Source of the DNA: Biscogniauxia marginata
Taxonomy: Eukaryota; Ascomycota; Sordariomycetes; Xylariales; Xylariaceae
Reading direction: 5' to 3'
NCBI GenBank assembly: GCA_022695795.1
Contig: MU404069.1
Location: 494,494 to 558,493, forward strand
DNA length: 64,000 nucleotides
The number at the start of each line of letters is the position of its first letter. The stretch's first letter is position 1. The position numbers and the translations under genes were made by a program. The notes beneath the pieces are model-generated. The model was not told the origin of the DNA. It saw nothing but the letters and a program-made list of their open reading frames with translations, and did no database searches. Positions 48,314-59,750 of this stretch are shown piece by piece.

Positions 48314-50490
48314 GGATAGAGATTTGACCTAAGCGAGAAATCTCGAGAGGAGAAAGGAGGAGAGGATTGCAGGGCTTTTTTTCTTCTATCTGCAGAGATT
48401 ATTACTTATCCTGTAGCAACGGCTTGCTTCAAAATTTGGGGATGTACACAATAGGATGAGCAGAAGTATCTTCGTAGTAATATATTTAGTTAGTGAGAGA
48501 ACAGTTACATCGTAGTACATCTCCATACTGCAACTTCTTCGAAGCTCCGTTGGAATTATTCCATAGTACATGGTTTCGTATTATCTAGCTGCCTCCCACC
48601 TACTTGACTACTGCAGGGGTTGATGAGATTTCTACGGTCCATCCTAGCTTATGAGTCACGTCTCATCTGTGTTAAATACTATCATAATGGATGCTATTCC
48701 GCAAGTTGCCCTTGAAGTAGCTTGCACAAGAGGATGACTTACCACCATGGGCCTTGTTTGTCAAAATCATGTTGCAGGCGCATCATCGTGATGCGTACCG
48801 GTGGACGACTGAGTGGTAGGAAGAACTACGAGTACAATCTGACACAGAACATAGCCAGGTTTATAAATGAAGGTCATCTTCGAAGTGGCCATCATCATGG
48901 AGTAGGTCATACGGTGCCCTCATACTTGTACAGATTGTCTTGGAGTACCCTCAGTTATGAAGCATTTACATAATTACTAGGGAGACACCTAGTCTTCCCC
49001 AGTTTGACTTCACCGTTGCGTGGAGGGCATAGGGAACAGACCAATTCAGTTTCCATCATATGATAGAAGTAGAAAGGTAAGGGGAAATCAGTAGCTGGAG
49101 ACCTATGTATGAATGTACGCGGAAGCCGGGACACCGTACAGCAAATTATAGATAGGTATCACTAGGTACAAGTACTTTCCCAGTACTTACCCAGTACAGA
49201 TGATTTTTACTAGATATACAAAAAAATATAATACTTAATACAAGTGATGTGATTGGCCATACCTGGGATTTGTGCCGAGTCACGAATTCAAATATGAGCT
49301 GAAAATGTAATCCTATTAGCTACTTGGAGGCGATTCGGCATTGAATTTGTTGTGCTGTGCCGATCCTGTATTGAGACGTGGTTTGCTTGTAAACTGAAAC
49401 TTAGTAGCCATGATGAAAGTACAAGTAAAGAAATCGATGCTTGGGTATGGTATGTGCAAAAAATCATATGCGTTCATCCTGCTTGATCTAAACAGGAGTT
49501 TGTTGTGGTCCCTTCTCATGTAAACCTTGTATCAAGCTGTTTGTGGTTTATTTTGGTATTGCTGTTCGGAATAGATATATGATCTTGTATTGACAATGTT
49601 AATCTACCTATAAGTGTCATGTCACATTCATGCTCGTGTTTATGAATAACTAGGTAGGCTGGAAAGCGCTTGGAGCATGGTTGCTACAAAGCGCAGTTTT
49701 AATTTCACCACTTCCATGGAATTCTAAAGATCAAATACTTTGCAGGTTTATTTTTTTCAGAAATTTTGTTGATAGCACTCCTTTCGTTTCATCAATTTCG
49801 AATTCACAGGAAATTGATTATTAGTAGAAACGTCTCTATAAAGGTTAATCACTGTATTGTCCTTAAGTTCACCTGTTTGTTTGCTTTTACAAGACAATTA
49901 CGCTTTTAGGCAACTAGCATGGCCCGTGCACGGGGGTAGTTGTGCATCTATTTAACCTTTACACTGCTTATGACAATTATACATTCTTTGGTGTCTATAT
50001 GATATTGTTACGATACACTCAGTATGGACCAAGGTAATAACGTAGTTGCTACGTGAAGTATCAGAACTACAGCTACCTACGAAGCCGTGCCCTCTACATA
50101 TAAAATATCTCTTTATCTTACCAGGCCATATGTATCAGCTTTTGTATCCCAAACCGCAACTCTTAGTGATATACATCGTCTTGACACCCTGACAGATATT
50201 TGACTACTACACGACCAGCACAACAACTCCCTCTTTGCATATACGATTGATGATATGGATTCTTTCCACAAGCTACATTTTCAAAAGTGGGTGATGTTCA
50301 GAGGTCAAGCCTCCACTCAGGTAAAATCTGAAGTAACTTCCTAAGCGTAAGACCCGGTACCTACATACCTTACGTTAGCTCGAACATAATGATAATACTA
50401 GCGGCTGTGATAAAGTTTCTCCTCCTTACATAGGATAACAGGAATATGACTCCATACAAATTAATCAGCTACTGAACTATTCTAGTATTA

Positions 50491-50951
50491 TGTGACGAAC
50501 CTCCCTATATGTTCCTAGTCAGCTAACTTCACAAGTAAGTACGTACTAGGTTTTTCTTAATTTAAAAGTAATAATAAATCGAGGTTAGTTCAAGAGATTT
50601 ATAATGCCTTATTTATTAAAGAGATTTCAAAGTACTTTTATTATAATATTAAAAAGTAATTATAATCTTAAATTAATAACTAAAAAATAAAAATAAATAA
50701 CTAAATATAAAAGAAATTTAAATTTATTTATACTTATTTCTTTTTTTCTTATTTTAATATATTAAATATTATTAAATTCTTTTATTTTCGAGAATTTAAT
50801 ATATTAAATTTCTATAGATTTTTAAATTAATAAGAATTTATATTACGTAACGTTATATTGCCTTTTTAACTCGAGTTATTTATTCTTTACATTTTTAATT
50901 TATATTTTATACCTTTATTAAAAACCCTTTTAACATTATTAGTTCGTAATA
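50491..50951 (-). repeat. LTR of element R1 (about 461 bp)
   Basis: Boundaries are set by comparison with the LTR at 58632-59074. The outer end is TGTGAC; the inner end GTAATA corresponds to GTAACA in the other copy. Confidence 0.65.
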
Positions 50952-51564
50952 TTATTTCTCTCTTTTTAAAAATCTTTATCTTAAAAATTTCTTTTAATAA
51001 GTTTACTTTCTTTTTGCATTTTATTATATCTAATAACCGTATTATTAAGCGTTAACGTTTAAATTAAAAAAACGCGAAAATCTTACGCGATATATTAATT
51101 TTTACGAAATAAACATTAATATTATATTATGCTTTTATTATTTTAAACGTAACTTTTTATATATTATAACGTTTAAAGAATTATTAAAATATAATAAATA
51201 TATTTATTAAAAAGGTTTATATAATAGTTTTAAAATATCGTTAAACTCTTTTAACTATTTAAATTTAAAAGAAAAGTAATTTATTTTTTAAAAGCGTTAA
51301 GCGGAAACGGCGCTTTTTAAACTTTAATTTAAAATAAATAAATTTATTACGTGTATTTTTTATTTACGTCGTTAACGCGACCTTATTCGAAAAAAAAGTT
51401 TTAAAATATTATAACGTAATCTTTAAAATTTAAATAAGTTAAAAAAATAAAAATGTTTTTAAATTAAATAATAATTTTTAATTAAATAAGCTAAAATTAC
51501 TTTTAAAACTATTTCTTTTTTCGATTTATTTTTCTTAAATTAAAATCTTAATTTTTAAGCCTTT
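50491..51564 (-). mobile_element. R1: 3' part of reversed chromovirus LTR retrotransposon
   Basis: Starts TGTGACGAACCTCC and aligns by eye with the reversed element R at 58632-59750. LTR is 50491-50951, followed by 3' internal sequence to 51564, where the forward element A begins. Extremely AT-rich and TpA-rich with no open frame, as expected after heavy RIP. The rest of R1 is not in the window, consistent with interruption by A. Confidence 0.7.
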
Positions 51565-51922
51565 TGTTACGACCTAACAAGGGTAAAAGGAATTAAAGTG
51601 GTTATGTGATCTAAGGTCACATGACTCTAGAAGGGGGAATGCCAAGATTCTCTGTTGTTCTCCTAAGAATTTAAAAGAATGTGGGTATGACTCCTTATAA
51701 AGGATGAAGTATAAGTAGATTGGAATTTCTTACGTATTTAATTATTTATTTTAGTTCTTTAACTATTAATTTAAAATTATAGTTACTTTTTAATATTATA
51801 GTGAGAGTACCTTGAAACCTTTTTAACGAATAAAACATAGTAAATCATTTAAATTAAGAAAACTTAGTATATATTTACTTGTAAAGTTAATTAACTAGGA
51901 ATTTATAGTGAGGTTTATTATA
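51565..51922 (+). repeat. 5' LTR of element A (358 bp)
   Basis: Begins TGTTACGACC and ends TATA, which corresponds to CACA in the less mutated related LTR of R. The first about 160 bp match 58443-58631. Confidence 0.75.
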
Positions 51923-53069
51923 TTTTGATAGCTCCTTAATTAGTGCTTAATATTGGTTTAAGAGAAGGGACTTTCGGTTGAACTGTTTTAAGATAAGTAT
52001 GCTTTTTAAGACTAAAAGGTAATAAGAAAAGAAATAAATAGGAGAATAATAGTTAATAAGCTTTTAAATGAAAGCTTTAGATTTTTTTATGGTATAATAA
52101 AAAGGTTTAAAAAAATTAATATAAGAGTTAATTATAGTTGTAACTAAAAAAGAGTTATAAAAGGACACTTTAGAAGCTTAATAAGAAGAATTATTTAAGG
52201 AAGAAGAAAAGAAGAAGGAAGAAACACTTGAAAAAGAAAATAAATAGGTAAAATAACACTTACTTTTTAAAGATAAGTAACTAAAACTACTTTTAAATAA
52301 TAGCGACTTTAATAACTTAAATGACGAAAATAATATAATAACTCTCGATATAAAGGGTTTTAAATTAATTGTACTTAGTAAATATAATGGGTTAAGCGAT
52401 TTAAAAGGATTTTTAATTTAAGCCGGAACCTATTTATGATTTTATTATAAAACGATTATTATTAAGGAATAAAAGGTTTTCACGGTATTTTAGTTTCTTG
52501 TTAGAACTGCTTTAACCTGGTTTTAATTAGTGTTAAAAGATTATTTGGAAAATGGATTAAACGCTTAAAAAGACATAAAAAAGGTTTTTAAAGATTATAA
52601 GGAATTTAAAAAATAATTTAGGTTTATGTTTAATAATTTAATTCTTAAGTAATAAGCCGAAACTCAACTTTATAAATTACGACAAAATAAAAAGGCTTTA
52701 AATTACGTTATTAAGTTTAAGAAACTTGTAAGTTAATTATAATTACTTATTAAAAGTTTATATTACTTGTTTTATTAAGGACTAAAAGATTATATAAAAA
52801 ATAAGTTATATAAAATAAACCTATATAAAGAAAGGAATTTAAGAAAGTTTAATAATTATGTTATAATAGTAATTACTATTAATAACGAAAATTTCGAACG
52901 GTATTTTAAAAAGAAAAAGACGGTATAACGAAGGAATAGCGATTAGTTAAAAGAAGAAAATTATAAAAGCGGTACCGGAATTAAAAAAGGCACTAAAACT
53001 AAGTTAAACCTTATTAAAATTAACATTTCTTAAAAGAAGTAAAAAAAACGAGATAAGTTAACTATTAAG

Positions 53070-53111
53070 TGTTTTAATTATAAAAAGAAAGGATATTATA
53101 AAAACGAGTAT
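53070..53111 (+). pseudogene. Gag CCHC zinc knuckle remnant (element A)
   Basis: Frame reads CFNYKKKGYYKNEY, matching the C-x2-C-x4-H-x4-C spacing with the second Cys, the His and the last Cys all read as Tyr. Each difference is a single C:G-to-T:A change, as RIP makes. The surrounding gag region, about 52100-53200, has many stops. Confidence 0.7.
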
Positions 53112-54469
53112 CAAAGTTTTAAGAAATAAGAACCAAGAATAAAAGGGATTCTTTAACTCGAGAAAAGAACTTTTAAAGTAAGAGTTTATTTCGAAAATAA
53201 TAAGGAGGTAAATTAAGTGCTTATTATTATCATTATTAAAATAGAGAAAAACGAGGAAGTTTTTATAAAAGAAATTTATAGATATTATTAAGTTAATTAT
53301 AAAGATTATTTAAAGAATAACTATTTATACCTAGGATATTTTATATTAAAACAAGCTAAATAAGGATATAATGAAAACGAATTACTATATAAGTATAATA
53401 ACTATAAACTAAGATACGACTTAGGAATTAAGTTAAATCATGATAAGTTATATTAAAGCCATTATAACGATAATAAGTGTAAAACCCACTAAGGAAGAAG
53501 TTAATATAATAGCTTAAATTAGAGGTTTTATATAAATAATAATTGCGATGTTTATTAAAGCTTAAGGGAATATGTATTATTACATTAAAGCTTTTATATT
53601 AACGATATTTGTTAAATATATAAGAGTTTTAAAAATAAAACCGGTTATTATTTTTAAGAACTAGAAAGTAATGATATGAAAGAAAATGAGTGTATTTGCG
53701 ATAACGTCTTATAATGGCTATATTACTTTAAAGCATGTTATTTTTATTTAAGTTCCGAAAGAAGTAACGAAGTAATTGTTAAAGGTTATATGTGTTATAT
53801 TTTAATATTATGCAACGTATATAACTTGCTTAAAGCGGGTTTCGAAGAAGACGAAGTTAAAGACGAGTTATAAGAATTATAAAAGGGATTATATCTTTTA
53901 TAATAACTCGAAAAACGAGTTAAGTATAACACTAGTTTGTTCGGCTTAATAGAAAAGTACTTAATAAAATAATAAGTAAAAATATATGTAATTAAACTAG
54001 GTTATAAACGAATTGTTAAGGTATATTTTAAAAAAAAGGGAAAGTTTCTAGAAATTAATATAAACCTGTAAGGAAATATTGAAATATTTTTAGTAAATAA
54101 ATTTAAGGATTATGTATTTTATTTGAAGATAATTTAAAACCTTAAGAAATTTCGAGTTAATAGAAAAATAAACTTAGGTTATAAAAGGGCTCTTAAAAAA
54201 GAATTAAAGTTTTAATGTGTAAGGTTTTATATAAAGAATAAACCTCTCACTTTTTATTACGTGAAAAATAGTTAAAGAAATTGTTTAAATAATGATTACT
54301 AAAAACACGTTTTTATGAAAGTTTAAAAGTGGAAGGATATCCGGGTTATAACAATTTAAAGAAACCTAAAAGAGAAAAGGCGTGGAAAACCAAAAAACGG
54401 CAAAGGCTCTCGCTAGTAAGGCAGCGAGAAGCTATAAATAACAAGTCTTTATATAAAGTCTAATCGGGA

Positions 54470-57400
54470 CTTAATAATATTATTATAACTAGAGTTAAGT
54501 ATAATGAAAAGAAATATAAAGCTTTTATAAATTTAGGAGTAAATAAAAGCTATATCTTAGTTAAGATAACTTAAAAAGACAAAATACTATAAATATATAA
54601 ATAAAGTTTATACTAATTACGGAACTTTAAAGAATACATATTTAGTTACGAGAATAGTAAAGTATTAAGAGAGATAATTCCTCTCTTAATAACCATTTAA
54701 AGACATCTCGAGCAAGTCATTTTTAATATTATATATATATTAAGTTACGACATGATGCTAGGAATGAATTAACTTAGAATAAGTAATCTACAAATAAATT
54801 TCGAGATAGACACGCTTTATTGGGATTAAAAATAGGAGGAGTTAATCATTACGGGTTACGAGATAAGTACCGCAAGTGACTCTAGAGAAACGGATGCAGG
54901 AACGAAACATATCGCCTATATGATTCGAGTAACCAAGCCTGAAGATCTAACGAAGAGAGTACCACAACACAGCCAGTGGGATCACTAGATCCACTTCAAA
55001 GAAGGAAAGCAGCCAAAACTATTCCTAGTGTATTTTATGAATCAGGAAAAATAAAGAGCACTATAAAAAGGAATTTAGAAGGATCTTGACAAAGGATATA
55101 TTTAAGAATTAAAATCCTCGTTAAGATACCCGGCAATTATAGTACTTAAAGTCGATAAAAACGGGAAATAACGTGTTAATAAAGAAGGAAACCTAGTATA
55201 ACGACGAGTAATCGACTATTGACACTTTAATAAAATAACTAAGAAAAACGGATACTCGTTACTATTAATGAAACTCATAAAAAGATAAATTAGTAAAGCT
55301 TAAATCTTTATAGCATTAAACCTTCGCGATAAATATTATATAATTAAAATGGCTAAAAGACATAAATAGTATATCGCATTTCGAATAATATATAAATATT
55401 ATAAATATAAGGTTATGCCGTTTAGACTTATTAACGTATTTGCTATATTTTAACATATAATTATAACGATTCTTCGCAAGTTTCTAGATAAATTTGTATT
55501 TGTTTATTTAAACGATATATTAATTTACTTAAAAAGTGAGAAGGAATATAAAGAATATATAAAACAAGTGTTAAAAGCCCTGGAAAAAGCAAACTTACTT
55601 ATTTATTTAATTAAAAGTAAATAGCATGTTAAAAAACTAGATTATTTAAGGTTTATAATAAGTTTAAAAGAAATCCGTATTTAAAAAGGGAAAATAGTAA
55701 CAGTTAAAGATTAACTAAAACTTAAGAGTGTTATAAACGTATATGCATTTCTTGGCTTTGTTAATTACGTTAAACAACTTATTAAGGATTTCGGACGTAT
55801 TACTAAACCATTAATAGAATTAATTACCCTAACGAAAACAAGAGAGGCTTTTTATTTCATTAAAGAAGTTAAACAGGCTTTTTAGCAGCTAAAAGAAGTT
55901 GTAACTAGTGAGGTTATATGTAAACTTTTAAACGAAAATAAAAAGAAATAATTAAAGATAAACGCTTTAAATTTCGCCATTAAAGCAGTTTTAGAGCAAC
56001 TAAAAAATAATAAGAAATAGTACTTAGTTACGTACTTATTTAAAGCACTATATAGTGTTAAATTGAATTATTAGATTTATAATAAGGAATTATTAGTAGT
56101 TATTAAAGCATTAAAAGAATAAGAATTATAGCTTAGCGGAACTAAGAAACTTATTAATATATATTTAGACTATAAAAACCTTACACAATTTATAATAATA
56201 TAAACGCTTAATTAAAAACACGAGCGTTAAATAATTTTCTTATCTAAATTTAATTTTAAAATTTAATATATTAAGGGAAAAGAAAATATTTAAGTAGATC
56301 TTTTTAGTAAAAAGGGAAATTATAAATTAAAAATCAATAAAAAAAATGTTTAAATGTTTAAATAATAAAATGATAAATTAATTATATTAGCTTATATGCG
56401 AATTAATATAAGAAACTAAAAATAACGTTTTAAGGAAAATTATAATTAAAAAGAAAAATAATTATAATTTTAATAAGGATTTAGCAACGAACTTTTCTCG
56501 TATAAGGAAAAGGTATACGTATTAAAACGAGTATAAAACGAATTCGTTAAAGAATTTTATAAACATCCTTTATACGGCTATCAAGGAATTTTTAAAATAG
56601 TGAAAAGACTTTAAAAAGAATTCGACTTTCTAGAAATACGATAAATAATTAAAAGAATTATAAAGAATTACAATATTTATAATAAGGCTAAAGCATCACG
56701 ACATAAACCATATAAATTATTATAACTAACTTAAATACTTAACAAAGCGTAACACATAATTATATGAGATTTTATAGTGAAACTCTTAAAGTCAAAAGAT
56801 CTTACTATAGAAGTACTTTATAACAATATATAAGTAATTATTAATAAACTCACGAAATATACTTACTTTTTATTATTTAACGAATTAAGTATAATAAAAT
56901 AGTTAGCTTTTAATTTCTTAAGAGAATATATTAATAAATATAAACTATTAAAACGTATTATTTTAAATAAATTTAATAAAACGAATAAAAGTTAAATAAA
57001 AGTTATTTATAACGTATTATTTTTAAATAAACGAATAAATAAAGAAATTAAACTAAATAATAAAACAATATTTACAAAGTTATATTAACTAAGAAATAAA
57101 TAACTAAGTAAAATTATTATTAATAACTTAAATAGTATATAACACTTTAATTAATAAAGACATAAAAATATTACTACACGAGGTAATATATAGGTAGAAA
57201 GCGGAAATCCAAAAACAACCAATCGAATTCATAAAAACACTAAGAGTTGAAATAAAGGCCTTGAAAATAAAAATATTATCCGAAAAGGTTTAAATAATAT
57301 AGTAATAGCTATAAAAAGAATTACAATTTATTTAAAACAAAATAACAAAGTATTATAATAAAAAAAGAATTAAAGGACTAATTCTTAAGAGAGGAGATAT

Positions 57401-57840
57401 AATTTACTTGCTTCGTTAACGATAAGGCGTAACATTAAAAACACCTTAAATTAAAACAAAACGACTTAACGAAAAATTTAAGTTTAAGAAATTAAAACTA
57501 TATAAAATTAAAAAAGTTATTTTAAAAGTTAATTATAAGCTAGCGCTACTAAAAAGATTTAGAATATATTTTATATTCCATGTTTTACTTTTAAAATTAA
57601 TACTAAATAACGTCATACTAAAAAACCAATTAAAATTTAAAGAAAACCCTAATAAGTATGAAGTAGAAAAGATACTAGATTTAAAACGGGTTAAAAGTTA
57701 ATTATAGTATTTTGTTAAATAAGAAGAATACCTATTAAAGAAGAACACTTAAAAACTACTTAAATATTTAAAGAATTTAACGGCTAAACTTAAGAGCTTT
57801 TACCGCTAAAACCTAAATCGCTTAAGGGGATTTAAAAACT
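54470..57840 (+). pseudogene. Pol remnant of element A: PR-RT-RNase H-IN-chromodomain
   Basis: Protease: the frame near 54520 reads AFINLGVNKSYI (active site D-S/T-G decayed), followed by DMMLGMN near 54750. RT spans about 55100-55700 with VYLNDILIYL at 55499-55528, where the catalytic YxDD reads LND. RNase H follows at about 55740-56330 (YNKELLVVIKALKE, YIKGKENI). Integrase is about 56550-57400 with a zinc-finger-like FYKHPLYGYQGIF and a later LKRGDIIYLLR module. A chromodomain-like stretch lies at about 57650-57800. Stops are frequent, largely TAG/TAA from TGG/CAG/CAA, so the gene is dead. Host: fungus; not a virus. Confidence 0.85.
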
Positions 57841-58442
57841 TAAGTCGTGATTTAGTTACAACTAGTTAAAAGAGGGGACGGCTTTGAAAATAACTTTAAT
57901 CTATTTAGTTAAAAACTATTATTTGGCTTAAAAACGCTTTTGTTCCGCTTTAATACGTTTTTAATTCTTTAACTTATTTAGGTTTTAAAGTTCGCGTCAA
58001 ATAAATTAAACCTTATGCTTATGTAATTATTTAAATTAACGATTTAATCACGTAATTTTACTCGATAGTTTTTAAAGTTGTTAAATAATTACCCGTTTTT
58101 CTCGATTTATCTTAAGTCTTTTTTTTAAATGTTTTAAAGGGATTTTAAAGAAACGTGGTTATCGTTATAAAAGGTGGTATTAGTCTCGTTATAATTTTAA
58201 TATTTTTTCCGATTTTTTAATATCTTGTATAATAAGCCTTTCTTAAAATAACAAATATAAGGTATAACTATGTATTTAAATTAATCGATAGCGGCGGCTA
58301 GTTCGTGTCGGTATTTGAAAGAATTCCTTTTTTTTAAACTTATTTATATATTCTTAGTAACACGATGAAATGATATAATTAAAATGGAAGGTTACTAGGA
58401 AAAGAAGTTTTAAGGATAAAACCATTTAAAGAGGAGATATAA

Positions 58443-58631
58443 TGTTACGACTTAATAAAGGTAAAAGGAATTGAAGTGGTTATATGATTTAAGGTTATAT
58501 AATTTTAAAAGGGAGAATACTAAGATTTTTTGTTGTTTTTTAAGAATTTGGGAGAATGCCAAGATTCTTTGTTATTCTTTTAAGAATTTGAGAGAATGTA
58601 GGTATAACTCCTTATAAAGGATGAAGTATAA
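58443..58631 (+). repeat. Partial 3' LTR of element A
   Basis: Matches the first part of the 5' LTR and stops within it, at GAAGTATAA, where element R begins. It contains an internal duplication of about 40 bp (58511-58549 and 58550-58589) absent from the 5' LTR. Confidence 0.75.
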
Positions 58632-59074
58632 TGTGACAAACCTCCCTGTATGTTCCTAGTCAGCTGACTTCACAGGTGAGTACGTACTGGGTTTTCTTGT
58701 TTTGAAGGTAACAGTGGGTTGAGATTAGTTCAAGTAATTCACGATGTTATGTTCGTCAGAGAGGTTTCAAGGTACTCTCACTATAGTATTAAAGAGTGAT
58801 TATAGTCTTAAATTAATAGCTAAAAAACGAGAAACTAATTACATAGGAAATTCCAGTCTATTTATACTTATTACTTCTTTTTTGTGGTATATTAAATATG
58901 CTTAAATAAAATTTATTTACTTTTATCTATAATATTAAATTACCTTAAATAAGACTTATTTACCTTTATTTATATCACGTAATGTTAAATCACTCTTTTA
59001 TATTAAATCGGAATATTTATAATTCGATTTTAATACTTTTATTAATTATTATTAACATTATTTAGTTCGTAACA
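58632..59074 (-). repeat. 3' LTR of element R (443 bp)
   Basis: TG...CA ends: + strand starts TGTGAC and ends GTAACA. It is flanked internally by CTCCCCTTT, the reverse of a polypurine tract AAAGGGGAG, which fixes this end as the 3' LTR. Confidence 0.75.
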
Positions 59075-59159
59075 CTATTTCTCCCCTTTAAAAATCTTTG
59101 TCTTAAAAATCTTTTTTTCTTTGTAAATCAACTTCTTTATATTACTATGTCAAATACTT

Positions 59160-59750
59160 AGGTTACTAAACGTCGGTGCGTTAACTAGAAAAAAGAACAC
59201 AAAGAACTTTCCAGTCGCATTTTTAAAACTAGTTTTAATATTAACACCATACCTTGTTCTTACTACTTTAATTATGGTTTAAAATGCGTTATAGCTTTAA
59301 AGGCGTTAAAGAAATGTAATAAATGTGTTTTTCACAACCGTCTATATAACGGAACGGGCATTCCGTTAAACGCATTTTATCGTCTCGACGCGGAAAAAGC
59401 GCGTTTATCTTCGCGAGAGCGGGAGGCGGAAGCATTTTTAAAACAAATAACCGAAGCTATATTTAAGATATAATCGTAAATGTCGGAGTTTATTTCGCGT
59501 ATTTGGAGGCTTCGTCGTTAAAAGGAATTACTAAAAAAAAGGGTTTAAAAATGTTATAACGTGGTTTTTAAAATCTAGACGAGTTGGAGGAGCAAGAGCG
59601 CCTTAAAGAAGAACAAAAGCGTCTTTAAGTCGAATAATAGTTTTTAGCCGATCAAGCTAGAGTTGTTTCCGAGGCCGTCCCCTCCTTTGACTAGTCACAA
59701 CTAGACCATAACCTAGATCCTCGGACCTTCTTGGGCGATCTGGGTTCTAG
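59160..59750 (+). pseudogene. Antisense Zn(II)2Cys6-like ORF remnant inside element R
   Basis: Read on the + strand, opposite to pol, between the 3' LTR and the chromodomain end. One frame shows codons spaced C-x2-Y-x6-C-x9-C-x2-C-x6-Y from 59255 to 59347. If both Tyr codons (TAC at 59264, TAT at 59345) came from Cys by G-to-A change, the spacing is exactly that of a Zn(II)2Cys6 cluster. After it the frame reads GTGIPLNAFYRLDAEKARL and a Glu/Ala-rich, coiled-coil-like stretch before stops accumulate. This piece is less AT-rich than its surroundings. Fungal proteins of this general type occur next to retrotransposons; function unknown. Confidence 0.55.

Larger units (their letters stand above)
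47997..50490. other. Right flank of BTB-like gene up to AT-rich block
   Basis: 2.5 kb with no gene. It contains a 12-bp minisatellite (48178-48249) and a TATA box for the BTB-like gene. Composition is ordinary until 50,490. Confidence 0.5.
51565..58631 (+). mobile_element. A: Ty3/Gypsy chromovirus, RIP-degraded
   Basis: About 7 kb between a 5' LTR (51565-51922) and a partial 3' LTR (58443-58631). Internal order is gag zinc knuckle, protease, RT, RNase H, integrase, chromodomain, which is the Ty3/Gypsy order. The sequence just after the 5' LTR may be a mutated tRNA primer site. The purine-rich tract AAAGAGGAGATATAA sits immediately before the 3' LTR. It interrupts R1 on the left, and its 3' LTR is interrupted by R on the right. 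No open frame of 60 codons remains. Two stretches, 51565-51700 and 54880-55080, are visibly less mutated. Confidence 0.85.
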
